Counted from the stretch's first letter, positions 36,589 to 47,960 are shown. The stretch: DNA of 64,000 nt from Fasciola hepatica (GCA_948099385.1 CANUEZ040000105.1:558001-622000); one strand, 5' to 3'. Notes: generated by a model from the letters alone, not told the origin. Translations and numbers: made by a program.

Positions 36589-37060
36589 CTACGTAACAAC
36601 ATTCATCATCGAATTGAACGATACGTTCCAAGTGCCAGCTGATGCTTATGCCAGTTTCGACATATCCTCTAGGTAATGTATGATCTGACCACCGCATATA
36701 TTTCCCCGATACATTTTTCTAAAGATATTATCTTTTCTGAGAATCTAAGTATAATCAAGGCTGCAAATTCAGTACTAGGGTTTGGCATTATCCCAATGCA
36801 TGCACACTTTATTTATATGGTATTGCATTGGAATTCATTGCCTTTTGTTCACTGGTCTTGACGGCACCATAACCGATTCCAATCTAGACTAGTGTGCAAT
36901 ACTGATTAGCGCGAAGTGAACCACTGTTTGTTTAGGTAGAACGAGCAAAGTCGACTATATTCAAATTGATCAAATATTGACATATGGAATGACCATCGAA
37001 AATTGAATTTCAACGGCCAGAGGTTTTTGATATTTTTGACACTGTTGTTTAAGGACTTGT
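36585..37060. other. no gene; left flank of the gypsy element
   Basis: Ends with a block at 37014-37055 (GGCC, AGGTTTTTGATAT, TTGACA, TTTAAGGA). A second, diverged copy of this block lies just outside the other end of the gypsy element. Confidence 0.5.
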
Positions 37061-37196
37061 TGCGTTCAGAACTAAGCAGATTACGAACAGAATGTTACTG
37101 TTTCCCAGACAGTATACAGTAAACTGCAAAAGCTAGTAAAAGCATAATTTGAATGTATGAATCGATCGATTGTCTGTCTAAGCACGTAGCTGTTCA
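37061..37196 (-). repeat. 3' LTR of the Ty3/gypsy element (136 bp)
   Basis: 136 bp starting TGCGTTCAG and ending GCTGTTCA on the plus strand. It aligns end to end with 40474-40609, which is also exactly 136 bp. They are roughly four-fifths identical by eye; the best-kept core is AGCATAATTTGAATGTA...GATTGTCTGTCTAAGCA. Both copies have TG...CA ends. This is short for a gypsy LTR. Confidence 0.72.
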
Positions 37197-37249
37197 AACC
37201 AATCACAACACCACTTCACCTTATTTGTTTGTGTTAAACGTACCGCTCA

Positions 37250-38300
37250 ACTGGGAATCGATTACGGCTGAATCTTCGGAGCCCCGCGCTGTTTTCTGCA
37301 GACATGCGTGAAAAGGGTGTGGTACCCGACAAAAGTGGCTTCAGCGGTCGTCTCCCATAAAGTGTTGGATTAAGTCGAAGAGCGTTTACCTAAGTGCCGT
37401 CCTCCAGCAAGTATGTACCGCGAGATTAAACGCTTCCAACTTTTATTGGGGAAGATAGATTGTTCTCTCCTTTGCGAAATTGAAGTTTGCAAAGCCTGAC
37501 AAATGTTCCGGACTGGAATGTTTGACCTCATCGCCTGTATTTATTTTGGTATCTGGTTCTTCTCTACTCTTCTTCCGGTTTTGGATCACTGTACTCCAGC
37601 CGCGCGGCGTTCAATCACGCTCGTGTTTGTCTGCCGAACTTTAAATACGAGGGAGTCTTTCCGGTGGCAGTATGCGGTGCAGTTCTGTAGGCGGCCAGTG
37701 CAGCAGTAAAGGACATCTCCCACTTCTCCCCTTCAATGGCTGTGGTTTGAATGATTTCTTCCAATGTGCAATTTAGGCGTTCCACCGTGCCATTTCCTGA
37801 GCCATTGTACCGTACCGTACGCATATGGCGAATACCATTCTTAGTAAGGTAGTTCCTGAATTTATTTCTGGGAAACTGAGGACCATTGTCGGTGAATATT
37901 TCGTCGGGTAGACCGAACCTCTCAAAGAGGTGTTACAGTCGTCGGAGAATCATGGAAGTGATAATTTCGCAGCATAGAAAAGCCTCTGGCCACTTGAAGT
38001 AGAATTATGTGTCAAAAAGAACGTTCCGCTGGTGATAAGGGGCGTTTCCAAACGGTCCCATGATATAAATTGCAACTTTTGCCCAAGGTTTCATTAGATA
38101 CCCAAAGGGGTGAATGGGTGAGTTCAGTGGCTTCGTGCTTTTATCACAATGCACACAAAGTGCACATTCCCCTACTGAAGCCCCAACACTGTAGTTGAAT
38201 CATGATTACCAGTAGTATTCACGTATGTGGGTCTATGTTCTCTCGATAACAGGGTGCACCTCGTGCCCAGCTGATATAACAGCAGGAACTAAACTTTCCG
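37250..38300 (-). mobile_element. Ty3/gypsy integrase region
   Basis: Minus-strand remnant of the pol integrase. An H2C2-type zinc-binding start is visible (HEVHPV ... REYYW ... CALCVHC). The catalytic core follows as VAIYIMGPFG, IFTDNGPQF and GNGTVERLNCTLEE. The first DDE aspartate (usual VAxDIMGPF) is Tyr here, while the second Asp and the Glu are kept. Next come AALAAYRTAPHTATGKTPSY and a late YLLEDGT..NALRLNP segment, like the GPY/F-type end. Stops and frameshifts occur near 37930 and 38200. It sits directly after RNase H, in the order of Ty3/gypsy pol. Confidence 0.8.
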
Positions 38301-38539
38301 TTAACACAAGACGACGACTTCTCATGACACATTTATTACTTCTGAAAGCTCATCTTTGACGGCCTGAAGTGGCAACAAATCGCTTTGTAGTTGTTGTCTC
38401 TTTGGCCATTTCATGGGAAGGTTTTCACGGACGGATTCAAGAACTGGATCACCTTCAGTGTGTTTCTCAGTGTCACTAAGCGTGATCGTTTTGGGATTCG
38501 AATCATTGAGAAACGCAATCATTTTGACCTCCTTCAGAC

Positions 38540-38960
38540 TGTTGCTGTCACCGACATTGTCCAAAAGAAGACCAGAAAGCGCGTCGGCTACACGGTTGTT
38601 TTGTTCGCCAAAATAGACGATATGAAAGTCACAATTCAGTAGTCGTGCGTACCGGCGGCTGAGGCGAACAATTCGTTGACCATTGCCACCACGACGAAGT
38701 CGGGTGGTCAAAGAGGCGTGATCAGTTTGCAAAACAAAACGCCGTCCAAAAAGGTAGAGGTGCCACTTTTCGTATGCGTAAACACATGCGAGAGCCTCCT
38801 TCTTCCCGGTGGCAGATAGAGATCGTGAAGCATAAGCCACTACTTTCTCCATACATTCTTGTAACTGCGATAGCTCAGCTCCAATTCCAACGTCCGAAGA
38901 GTCTGTATAAACGCACATAGGGCAGCTCTCGTCGAAAATAGCTAGTGTGGGAGTTGAAGC
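38540..38960 (-). mobile_element. Ty3/gypsy RNase H region
   Basis: The minus-strand frame open from 38918 encodes VYTDSSDVGIGAELSQ, VVAYASRSLSATGKKEALAC, VYAYEKWHLYLFGRRF, LQTDHASLTTRL and NRVADALSGL. These correspond to the RNase H catalytic blocks (TDxSD, EALA, TDH, ADALS) in order, and the acidic residues are kept. The frame continues about 70 codons into the tether before the integrase. This is the longest intact domain of the element. Confidence 0.85.
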
Positions 38961-39099
38961 ATCCAGCTGACGAATATAGTTATAAGCACACTCTTGCTCA
39001 GTATTAAAAACAAATTATTGTCCATTTCATGTCAGTTTACGTAACGGGTCCGATATGGTTGCAAAATTTTCAAAATCCCGGTGGTACTAAGTACCATAC

Positions 39100-39783
39100 C
39101 TAAAAGTGGTTTTACTTGTTCAACTGGTGTTGACTTCTAGCATTCCAGGATAGCACGTTCATTCTTCTCACTAGGTTTCACTGCAGCCAATGAAATGACA
39201 TGACCGAGACATTCAGTCTATGGAACAGCGAATAGGTACTTCCGTAAATTTGAACGCAAATTTAGTTCACTGAACCGAAGCAATACGTTATTTAGGTTAG
39301 ACGCGTGCTCTTCGGGAGATTTGCCGAATACGCAAATATCATCCATGTAAACTAAGCAATCTTTCAGATCTGTAATATAAAGTGGCATAAACTTTCGCCA
39401 GGATGCTGGTGCATTAGCCCGCCTCTTAGGAATTACTTTGTTTTGAAAGAGTCCATCCTGAGTTAGAAAAGCCGTCAGAGGTCGTGAATCAGTTGTGACT
39501 GGAGTGTGAAAATGGTCGTTTCTCACATCCAAATTCGGAAATACCCTAGCACCGACTAAATTTACGATTGGTTCGCTCTCATTTGACAACAGAAAGTTGT
39601 CTATTGTTAAGTGTTTGTTTAACATGCGTAAATCAGCACAGACTCGTGAAGATCCATCTTGCTTGAGAACTGCAACCAAAAGGTGTACCCACTCAGAGCG
39701 TTGTATTGGTTTAACTAAATCGTTCTCGAGCATTTTCTGAAGTGCTATAGTAACAGCCCACTTTTTAGCAAGTGTTTTGTGCC
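39100..39783 (-). mobile_element. Ty3/gypsy reverse transcriptase region
   Basis: The frame open from 39733 to 39218 encodes IQRSEWVHLLVAVLKQDG, SRVCADLRMLNKHL, FPNLDVRNDHFHTPV, LTAFLTQDGLF, NAPASWRKFM and LVYMDDICVFGKSPEEHASN, the RT blocks 2 to 5 in order. The catalytic box is YMDD (YLDD or YVDD is commoner). The first catalytic Asp block reads NLDVRND, as in 'KLDLRDAYHQI'. The thumb region, ECLGHVIS, follows in another frame. The domain begins only about 25 codons before SEWV, directly after Gag-like sequence, so the start of pol including protease is missing. Confidence 0.85.
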
Positions 39784-39849
39784 GGGTAATCCAGCATCTA
39801 AAGGATCAAACACGCTATTTTGGGACACGATCCGCCTCCGGTTCAACAG

Positions 39850-40442
39850 CTCTGATACGAGTAATATCCATATTGACTAATTCGGCGTGGAATAGTTTTC
39901 CCTGCTCATGAATGTAACTTCTGGTATGCACAGTGTTGCATGCAATATCCCAGTTGAGTTTAGGGAAATTTTCTGCATTTATGGTTACACGAAATCTTGG
40001 ATCACAAACGCCCGAAACCAGTTATTGAACAAGAAGTACCTCTTCAACTTTGCTGGCACTGAGTTGTGTACAGCACAGACAAGCCGAGAAATGAAATCAC
40101 CAATCTTCTATCCGGATTGCTGCCTCATGAGTGGAAATTTGTAGCGTGCCACATAGGCATTTATTCGGGGTCCCCAATGTTTGTGTAATGTTTCCAGCGC
40201 ATCCTTTATTGATGCTTTTATGCGCAAACCCAATGTGTCAAAAAGATCTCATCCTTCATCCCCATGTTTAGTCGAAGAAGGTTCAGCTTATGTACTTCTG
40301 GAAGCTTCATGTCAGCATTATTGATGGGCGAAATCTCCACCTAATCGATTAAAGTAGATTTCCACTCATTCTACGAATCGGAGGATGGTTTGCCAGTGGC
40401 ATCGATCCAAAAATTATCTGCGGCACGAATTGTAGCAGTCAT
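39850..40442 (-). mobile_element. Ty3/gypsy Gag-like region
   Basis: Minus-strand ATG at 40442, about 30 bp inside the 5' LTR, opens MTATIRAADNFWIDATGKPS and is stopped soon after. Other frames continue with KDALETLHKHWG, YVARYKFPLMRQQSG and KIGDFISRLV, which resemble the capsid 'xxERYxFxxRxQxxGExIxDFxxxL' block of gypsy Gag. A further segment (YIHEQGKLFHAEL) precedes the jump to RT. No CCHC knuckle and no D(T/S)G protease are visible. Several stops and frame changes are present. Confidence 0.65.
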
Positions 40443-40473
40443 TTCGCAGGTTTGAAGCCAAGACGCCAAATCT

Positions 40474-40609
40474 TGTGTTCAGAATTGAGCAGATTACCAA
40501 CAGAACATTTCTGTATTCTAGAACGTGGACAGTACACTGCAAAAGCCAACCAAAGCATAATTTGAATGTACGAATTGATCGATTGTCTGTCTAAGCATGT
40601 GCCTGTTCA
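40474..40609 (-). repeat. 5' LTR of the Ty3/gypsy element (136 bp)
   Basis: Matches 37061-37196 over its full 136 bp and has TG...CA ends (TGTGTTCAG ... CCTGTTCA on plus). The plus-strand right flank repeats, after GGCC, the AGGTTTTTGATAT/TTGACA/TTAAGGA block seen left of the element. Confidence 0.72.
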
Positions 40610-42029
40610 GGCCGAACAGAGCAGTCAGGTTTTTGATATGGTTGACATTTTTTATTAAGGAAGTTAAGAGAACTACATATTCTGGACGTGGATTTTGTTG
40701 GGTTTGTTCATAATGCTTTGTTTTTGCTACCCCTAAATATGTATTTTAGATAATAGGGCAGATAAAATGGGTCCAAACACTGAACAACTTCTTCCAAAAT
40801 GGATCAACGTAGGCTTGTTCTGTGTTTAGTTAATTGTTGTCACCAAGGCAGATCTTTTATCCTAAACCTTGCTTGAGAACTGCATCTTCAATAGTTCGCT
40901 TGGGAAATTTTCGTGTGAACACACACTATTCAAAATAAATTGATAAAATGTGGCGTAACTGAACAGCTGCGTCTCTGTTCCCAGCGTACTGTCTCAAAAT
41001 CGGTTGGTCAAATTGATCACTAGAGACAAATGCTCACATCCAGACTATCCATGAGCACCATATGATGGAAATCACTTACCATTCAACAAAGCCGTTTGGT
41101 GTAAAAAAGCACTTTATCATAGTAAATAGAAACCTGTTCATCGTCGACCCCCACAGATACACGGTGAACACATTTGCGTCACTTATAAAAATACTGTGTA
41201 GACACATTCTCTATAATCACAAAGCTGAACAGCTTTGGAACAGTTAGTGTACAAATGTGATTCTCTGTTCACTTCTTTTACTCTGAATTCGTATACAGAA
41301 CTGCCAGTGAATCTGTTGACTGCCAGGATTATTTTCGCCAGATGTTAATCTGTATTGAGTGGAGGAATCTTAGAAATCCTAATGACGCCTTCCGCTCTTG
41401 ATGCATTAGTTCACAATAGATTTTGGTCGGGATATGATTGGTATGCTTTAGGAGGTATTTCATCTTACGACAAATTATTATTAGAAAACCTTCCTTTAAA
41501 TGTTTAAGGCAATGATCAATCAGGTGTAGCCTGTAAATGACTGGAACCGAATCACCTAATTCGAAGTATCTTGACTAATAATTCAAAAACGCTCTTTGTA
41601 AATACCAAGTGGGCCAATAAGTTTTATTAGTCCTAAGCTTTGTTTGTCATGCATATTATATAAATCTTCTATTAGCACCGATACAGTGATATTATTCCAG
41701 GGCAGAATAGACTTCTTACAGAGCTAGTGAGTCAAAAAAACCAGTCGGTTACTACGACGGCGTAGTCAACATGTTTCATTATCGACTGTGCTTCGGGCCA
41801 ACCTAGGGTGTTGGATCTCACAACCTAGTGTTCTTTTCTGATCTTTGCGTATTGGGATTATTGTTTTATTATAAAATTATCATGAGCACCTTGTATTGTG
41901 AGAGGATATCCTTTCTTATACTTTCAATGGTCGCGTACGTATAGAATCCAGGGAGAAATATAACTGCGATATGAAATGAAATGAATAATGACAGTAGTTT
42001 TATGGGGCTCGAAGTCAAGTGTGTGTGTA
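40610..42029. other. no gene seen
   Basis: Begins with the duplicated flank block of the gypsy element (40610-40665). No other feature recognised. Confidence 0.4.
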
Positions 42030-42440
42030 CATGTGACTTCTTGTGGATGGCTAAAGCTATGGTAGGTTGAGGGTGAAGGTCATACGCTCCTGTACACATA
42101 GAGCCGGTTTAGTGTGAGCGATCGATAATGCCTCAAGTACCTTTAGTTGGTGTTCATCGTGAATACCCAGCAAGGCCGAAAACGCGTTTTGAGGATCTAC
42201 GTAGATACTTTGTAATGTGTTCGACCATTCTAGTCAGCAGTGATCGGTCGGTCCTACCGATGTTTGTTTCCTTGTGACAGCAAGAGAAGGCGTAGATAAG
42301 GTGGAAGGTGGATTCGAATGAATGACTATCCTTGAATGGGGGCGTGGGGAGGAGCCGTGTGAATGAGTGAAAGTGCAGTGCCGCGGCATAGTATATTCTA
42401 TGTAATGCATTTTTGATGCTTTCTTCATTAAGCCTTACAT
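42030..42440 (-). mobile_element. Penelope-like element, GIY-YIG endonuclease remnant
   Basis: The minus-strand frame open from 42480 contains HRIYYAAALHFHSFTR, like the linker 'RxYxAAxxRxxFxS'. Next come FHLIYAFSCCHKETNIGRTD and LLTRMVEHITKYL, matching the GIY-YIG core 'VYxFxCxCxxxYIGRTxRxLxxRxxEHxPKxL'. The tyrosine of YIG is Asn here. After a frame change the tail reads EALSIAHTKPALCVQ and FTLNLP, the normal PLE end, followed by a CA-rich 3' UTR like that at 34.1 kb. The EHxxKYL wording suggests a different PLE subfamily from the 33-34 kb copy (EHHPAWL). Confidence 0.72.
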
Positions 42441-43800
42441 GGTTTAAGCTAGTGATAGACAAATCTAATCGCATTATCATTATTAGTGCGATTTAGTGGT
42501 GATTCGGTATCGAGAGTTGTTGAGAACAGGTGCTTTATCAAGAGAGGCACACAAAGAATCTCTGAAGCCGGAGGTATCAATCAACTCCGAACAACCGATT
42601 GACTTGATCAGTGGAATTCCGCACAACGCAAAACTCGTGAAGCAATACAATCTCGTCCACATTTATGCTCGTGATTGAAAGCGTTTAAAAATGTGATTAT
42701 TAGTGCAACCCATTTCGTAGCCACAATACCTTATCCGGTTTACACGTATTATTCCATAAATAAGCAAGACATTTGATGAAACTTTTGGTTACGAGGGATG
42801 TGTTAATATATTCAACTCGAAGTCCTACTGTCGAAACCAAAAATTGTCCTCACTTTACTAATTTCGCAAATCAATATATTGGATGATGGGGATTTTAGTT
42901 GTAAGTTATCTTCTTGACCAGACATAACTTCTCCACACACAATCAAAAGATTCTGCGGATTCCGTGACGCTAATCTATGAACTGCCATGTTGATCGTTGC
43001 TTTTTTCAACAACGGAACAACGCTATCGAGAGAAGGCTCATCTCGTGATCACGTCAGAGTTCTGAGGGTCGGTTAAGTTGTTCACTGAAGAATTTAATAC
43101 TACCAGTAGCAGTTTGAAGTGATCCAATTCGATTTCTGTAAACGGGAGTCGGAAGTAAAAGGATTATTAATAATCTACTGGAGGCAACGTCTAACCAAAA
43201 TTGGGGCATTTTAGATCTAACACTCACCTAAATTTGCTCTGAGTTCTAAAACTCCCGCAAATTTTGAAAAAATTACCAGGAATTTGTGGAACTCCCGCCA
43301 GCTTACATGTCGAACAGAAATCACAAGCCAGGGGGATTGCAAATATGAGAAAATTAGCAGGTGCACAGAGGATGACGATAACATCTAACCGGAACGGAAA
43401 CAATCCGAAGCCCATGTGATAACTCTAAAAAGACAAATCAGCTGTAAACAACGCATACCATTTGAGGGCGTGGATCGAAGTTCGCACCGTAGGTGTTTCT
43501 TGGGTCCTAAAGACGTGGAGCTCATACTGGAGCGATGTTTTTATCAAATTCTAAATCAAGAGTTGCTTCTACTGTATCACTTTAGTTTATGTATACTAGC
43601 TGTCCAGTTTTCCTTAACTTCAAATCTTTTCATTGTGTTAGATTCCCAAGTGAACTTTGTCCAATATCGCAAGCATGTTGCTTCCGTCTTCTCAATGTTG
43701 TCAATCAGGAGGACGAAAATCGAATAATTTGGATTTAAATGGACCTCTGTGGACAACGAATCTCTCACCAAATGACACTAAATGTCTGATGATCGCTGTT
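42441..43800. other. no gene seen
   Basis: Short frames only, none with a recognised motif. Confidence 0.4.
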
Positions 43801-43850
43801 AAGTGATTTTAAGTGATGTTATGTGATGTTAAGTGATGTTAAGTGATGTT
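43801..43850 (+). repeat. 10-bp tandem repeat, five units
   Basis: Five contiguous 10-mers, AAGTGATGTT and close variants (AAGTGATTTT, ATGTGATGTT), fill exactly 50 bp. The last two units are identical, indicating recent slippage or duplication. Confidence 0.95.
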
Positions 43851-44399
43851 ACGTTTTCTGTTTGACATCGTATCAGAACAACTCTGCGGCAAAATAAGAA
43901 CTATGCGGAAATGTCATTATTCTCTGAGTGTAATGGGATCCAGCCCATCCGGCACTCAAAATAGTGGTGTAAACATCAATTCACTCCCATGGAGGTTGGA
44001 ACGACGGGACTCAAAGTCCCGCCAAAGACCACCTCCTTTCTCGCTGTTACTGAAACGGGACGTCTACACACACTATACAACACGAGATCAGGTTGAATGG
44101 AAGGCCTTGCGATGTGGTAGGACGAAGTTGGGTCTGCGTCAGCTACCTCATCAACCATTTCTGTTCGAATATAGAGGTGACCTCACTTCATATTGCGTAA
44201 TAAGCCCCATTGTATTATTAGAATAAGGAATAAAACACGCTATTACTTGCGAGCAGTGTGTAGGATTGACGAATATTTGTTTAGCTGACTGTTGTTTGAA
44301 CTCCTGCTTACACTAACAAACCTCAGGGCATCTGACCAACCTGCATTCGGAAGCATCGGACTCAAGTTTCTCTCTTGTTAGGGCTTATAACGGTGGATA
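43851..44399. other. no gene seen; GC-richer segment
   Basis: The 43980-44160 segment is GC-richer than its surroundings and contains a perfect inverted repeat GGGACTCAAAGTCCC (about 44006-44020). This may be part of an unrecognised repeat element. No coding motif. Confidence 0.3.
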
Positions 44400-44485
44400 T
44401 CCTCTGCCACACCCATGGTTTGAACCCGAGCCCTTTCACTTCGAAGGCTTGTGTGTCACCACTGCGCCACCCCACTCCCGTCCGG
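44400..44485 (-). repeat. tRNA-derived SINE head
   Basis: On the minus strand an exact A box TGGCGCAGTGG (plus 44459-44469) is followed about 32 bp later by a B box GGGTTCAAACC (plus 44417-44427). Both boxes are essentially perfect and the spacing is that of a tRNA gene. The first stem GGGGTGGCGCAG has no matching 3' acceptor arm, so this is a SINE head rather than a tRNA gene. It is the clearest of the pol III heads in the window. Confidence 0.62.
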
Positions 44486-45058
44486 GCCTATCCGAATCGC
44501 CAAGGTAAGCTTGTTCAGATGTCGACCTCTATGACGCCCGACAGAAACGAATACTACCTAGTTTCAGGGCCTTCGTCTCCTTTGTTCTAGTCTAAACGTG
44601 TACACCAACATCCTCGTCCATCTTGTCAGTTGCCCAATATTACCCCGATCAACCGCAATGTCCAAGGTGGGGGACTGGCAGACAGAAATTGGTCCTTCTT
44701 TGCACATATGGACTGGTGACCAGCGGAACGGGTTATTCACTTTTCCGGAAAAGTTTTACATTTAGTGGAACGGGAAAGGCAGCTGTTTGTGTATTTGTTT
44801 GCCATCCATAAACCAGGTCACACTGATGCAAACTGGTGTATTTGTTATTTTACCAAGTCTTATACTTTTCAAGTGATCCTTATTTCATGATTTAGCATAA
44901 AACAACATCTTCTTCGATTATCAAAAGCAGATTACTGTTTTCTCAAATGTTGGCCCTTTTCATTGAAAATTCGTATTAAACCACATTTACTTCAAATTTG
45001 ACTTCTTGTGGAGGTTCATCATAAACATCAAGGCGCGGAAAATGCATTGACACCATAA
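44486..45058. other. no gene seen
   Basis: Nothing recognised on either strand. Confidence 0.4.
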
Positions 45059-45122
45059 AGAAACTCACGTTTTGGTGCGGTACAACCCAATGCCTTGCAG
45101 ATTATCCCTTTAGGACAAAATG
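45059..45122 (+). repeat. dispersed repeat, copy A
   Basis: GAAACTC..GTTTTG.T.CGGTACAAC..AATGCC matches 62490-62550 over about 40 bp with few differences, then again at TAGGACAA after a small gap. No coding meaning recognised; it may be the edge of an uncharacterised interspersed element. Confidence 0.4.
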
Positions 45123-46959
45123 ATCTTCGACTACCATAGTTTATCTCATTGATTATTGAATAAATGAGAAGCACCGTGGCGTATTCGGCGGTCAGCATAA
45201 GTATGTTTTTCGAAATGAGTAATATTTGGTTCCCCAAAATAGGTTATGGTTTACGAAATGACAGTCGAGACGTTTTCTCGGCTCTTGACAAATGACATTT
45301 AAGGAAACAGATTCTGAGTTTTGAATGCAGTCGGTTTAAAGGAAATTTCGCTAATGTTTGGACTGGTAGAAGTAAACTGTGTACCGGAACAATTAAGTGA
45401 AAATAACCCTAATTCATTATTTTTAATTAAACTGAACGGATTCATATATGGTCTGTTCCTTAATCGATGTCGGAAATCGTTTTTTAATGATCATTTTCAG
45501 TATTCTTTCGACTGCGACTGAAAGTGAACGAGCACCGCAAGGCAGTATGAGTTCTATCAATGTCAGAACTCGTGTAGAGTTGAACTCGTGACTGAACGCG
45601 TAAAATGTGGGCACGAAGAATGTGTCCTGCGATGGACTGCATTAGTAGTGTCTTGCATATAACCGACACAAACAAAAAATTGTAATGCTGTTGTGCAGTT
45701 CTACCGTTGATAGAACCACTTTCGGCTTTCTTTTCAGGTCAATATACTTTTCGCCTTATTAGTCGACAGTGGCCGCTATAAAGTACAAAAGCACGGACCC
45801 ATTTCGCCATGGAATTCACGCACATCACTAACGGTTTGTTCCAACTAATCAGACTTCCACATTGAGTCATATCTGCTTGTTGATTCGTTGCCAGCTGAAC
45901 GGCCTTGCCTGGCCGCATGCGATTGCATATAATGCTTATGCTTGCGAAATACGATTCACTTGTTTGTGTTCGGACTCTTGCTTACGTACTCTTGAATACA
46001 CGGATATCCTACGTGTGATGGGATGACACTAATAGCGTACTCAACAAGTGTTACATTTTCTGTAAATAAACACGTCAACTTTATACCGACTAGATTATTC
46101 CGTTATCCACGCGGTGGCATTTCGGGTATGCACCACACTGGTCACTCCCAGTCCTCGTCACACAATAACAAAATTTTCCCATCGATTCATGAGAAAGTTG
46201 TTCTTCCCACCACTTCCAGTATTTTATACATACGGCTTGGTAAATGGTTATACATGTAAAACCCCAGAGCTCGCTGGAAGAGCATGTGCAGTAAATCCCA
46301 TAACTTCAAAACGTCCTACAAACTAATGATCTTCGTAACTGCGGTGCGATGTGAGGTATGAATAAAACGTCAAAAATGTTTGAAAGAAAGGTATGTAAAA
46401 ACAAAAGTAAAACGGTGGTCAAGAGGAAGTAACTATAGATGCAATACCATTGGAATGAACGTGATTAAGATAAACAGAAGTTACAGATCACTGGATCTAT
46501 CGGTAGGACCGGGTCGATCGTTCGCTAAATGTTCAAATTCAACGGATGAGGCAAATCGGGTGGGTTAGGTAACTTTGATGTGAATAAACAAAATAATCAT
46601 AGCAAGGTGCATAATAGCGAAGAATATGGGGACAGAATGAGCCATGAGTGTGAAAACAACAACGGTGGAATAAAAGTGAAGAGGAAACTATGAGGGCTGA
46701 ATCTGCATTCGCGCATCCAAAGAACGCCACACAGACTGTCAAGATCGGTCCACTTCTTTTAATATGGGTACTTGCTATTATGCCCATTGGGCTCTCACAT
46801 TACCAGCCTAGCCACCCGAGACACTGGGACATGTGAGCATTACAGCAGTACGCCAGCATGCCTCCTACCAGCGGGGTGTACGGAACATACAGCAGTAAGC
46901 CTGTACTCTTCCCACTCCCTACCGCAACCACAATCCCGCATATCGCGAAGCAGGAATCC
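45123..46959. other. no gene seen; possible BEL/Pao 3' end
   Basis: On the minus strand the BEL/Pao sequence probably runs past 46960, with a RTSNGFLLRDMR segment (about 46940-46905) like the C-terminal 'RTSxGxxxRxVxKLC'. A 3' LTR would be expected to the left, but I could not delimit one. The rest shows nothing. Confidence 0.35.
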
Positions 46960-47960
46960 GTTCGAAGTTCTCATTGATACCAATCATATGAAACCATTCA
47001 GGTCCTTTTTGCAAGTCACTGCAATTTGCAGAGGCCACTTTTCTTTTGGCAACGGTTCGGAAGTGACCAAAACAGTGACTTTAGCCTTCAGATTGCGGGT
47101 AGTTTTCGTCCTCTGTTTCGTAAGTGAAGGGTTGATAGACAGTCCTTCGTCTATTTATTCCAAAATGCTATAGAGATGAGATTGGCTTGCGTTCAACGAC
47201 GAGATAACGGATCACCTATGACGCATTCAGCAGGGGTATCCGGACTTTCGCCTCGTCGGTACTAGGTGGTTGAGGGCAGTTGAAGTTTACTGGGACCAAA
47301 GGACATTCGTTCATGATGCCTCTGGCCTCAACAAATAAATTCATAAGTGTCTCAGCAAGCAGCAGTTGTTCATTAGCTAACGTTCGGACCAGACCGCATC
47401 ATGTTTTCTCAAAAGCCTGCCTGATGACTCAAGTCCCGTGGGTTGAAGCGCTTTCCGATCCCCCTTTCTGTCGAACTATCTTGAGTGTTATCTTTATCGA
47501 AGTGAATGACATGCTTTCGAAGTTCTTGAGACGAGCGGACAAAACTAGTGCCATGGTCGACAAATATATGTTGAGATTTATCTCCTTATCCGGTGAAACC
47601 TATCTGGATCGTTATGAAAGAGTCCGTTGTCAGCGCGTGAGCCCCCCTGAGTTGCTCTGCTGTACGGTGAAGACAGATGAAGAGTCAAACACAACTTTTC
47701 CTCGGCCCTATTTACCAAGAATGGACAGTAATAATCAGCACATACGGAATCAAAACACCTCCAGCCGAACAGGACTTGCTCTAGTGGTGGTGGTGCCATC
47801 ATTTTTTATTAAGGTGCAACTCAGAAAAGGTGATATTCTACTGCGCCGCCAATAACCCTTCGTTTGGCGTTCTTTTCATAAACAATCCAGAAAGATCTCA
47901 TGATCGTCTCAATCAGCAGTGTTTTCCCGGGGCGCGATTTGACCGAATAATCATCTGTGT
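46960..47960 (-). mobile_element. BEL/Pao-type retrotransposon integrase remnant
   Basis: Minus-strand integrase in several frames. In order: an RSFWIVY segment near the zinc finger, VCADYYCPFLV (usual GVDYFGPF, first catalytic Asp kept), ALTTDSFI, IFVDHGTSFVRSSQELRK (second Asp in the DNGTNF block), then GIGKRFNPRDLSHQAGF and ENMMRS. The last two match 'GIxWxFNPPxASHxGGxWERxIRS', with the Glu kept and the Trp codon now a stop. Then come ANEQLLLAETLMNLFVEAR (LxTLxxEVExIxNxRP) and VTVLVTSEPLPKEKWPL (VxxxExxPRxxWxxG). This block order is diagnostic of BEL/Pao. RT, RNase H and LTRs were not found, and at least three frameshifts mark it as dead. Confidence 0.75.

Larger units (their letters stand above)
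37061..40609 (-). mobile_element. degenerate Ty3/gypsy LTR retrotransposon, complete outline
   Basis: 3549 bp from LTR to LTR on the minus strand: 5' LTR (40609-40474), Gag-like, RT, RNase H, integrase, 3' LTR (37196-37061). This order (RT-RH-IN) defines Ty3/gypsy. It is shorter than the usual 4.5-6 kb because LTRs are only 136 bp and the nucleocapsid/protease part between Gag and RT is deleted. After the 5' LTR the minus strand reads AGATTTGGCGTCTTGGC, so a TGG-initial primer-binding site is plausible. Stops and frameshifts in every domain except RNase H show it is inactive. LTR divergence implies an old insertion. Direct target duplication is not seen, but a larger duplicated block flanks it. 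Confidence 0.8.

Noticed and set aside
38391..38642. Plus-strand frames opposite gypsy RNase H
   Set aside because: Antisense shadows of a clearly recognised minus-strand pol domain.
44400..44485. Functional tRNA gene
   Set aside because: A and B boxes are good, but no acceptor-stem partner or anticodon arm could be folded; a SINE head fits better.
47421..47450. CTGATGA followed by GGGTTGAAG, resembling a hammerhead ribozyme core (known in PLEs)
   Set aside because: Stem II does not pair properly, GAAA is absent and it lies in BEL/Pao sequence, not PLE.
47280..47855. Plus-strand frame of 191 codons
   Set aside because: It is antisense to the BEL/Pao integrase, whose conserved blocks read on the minus strand.
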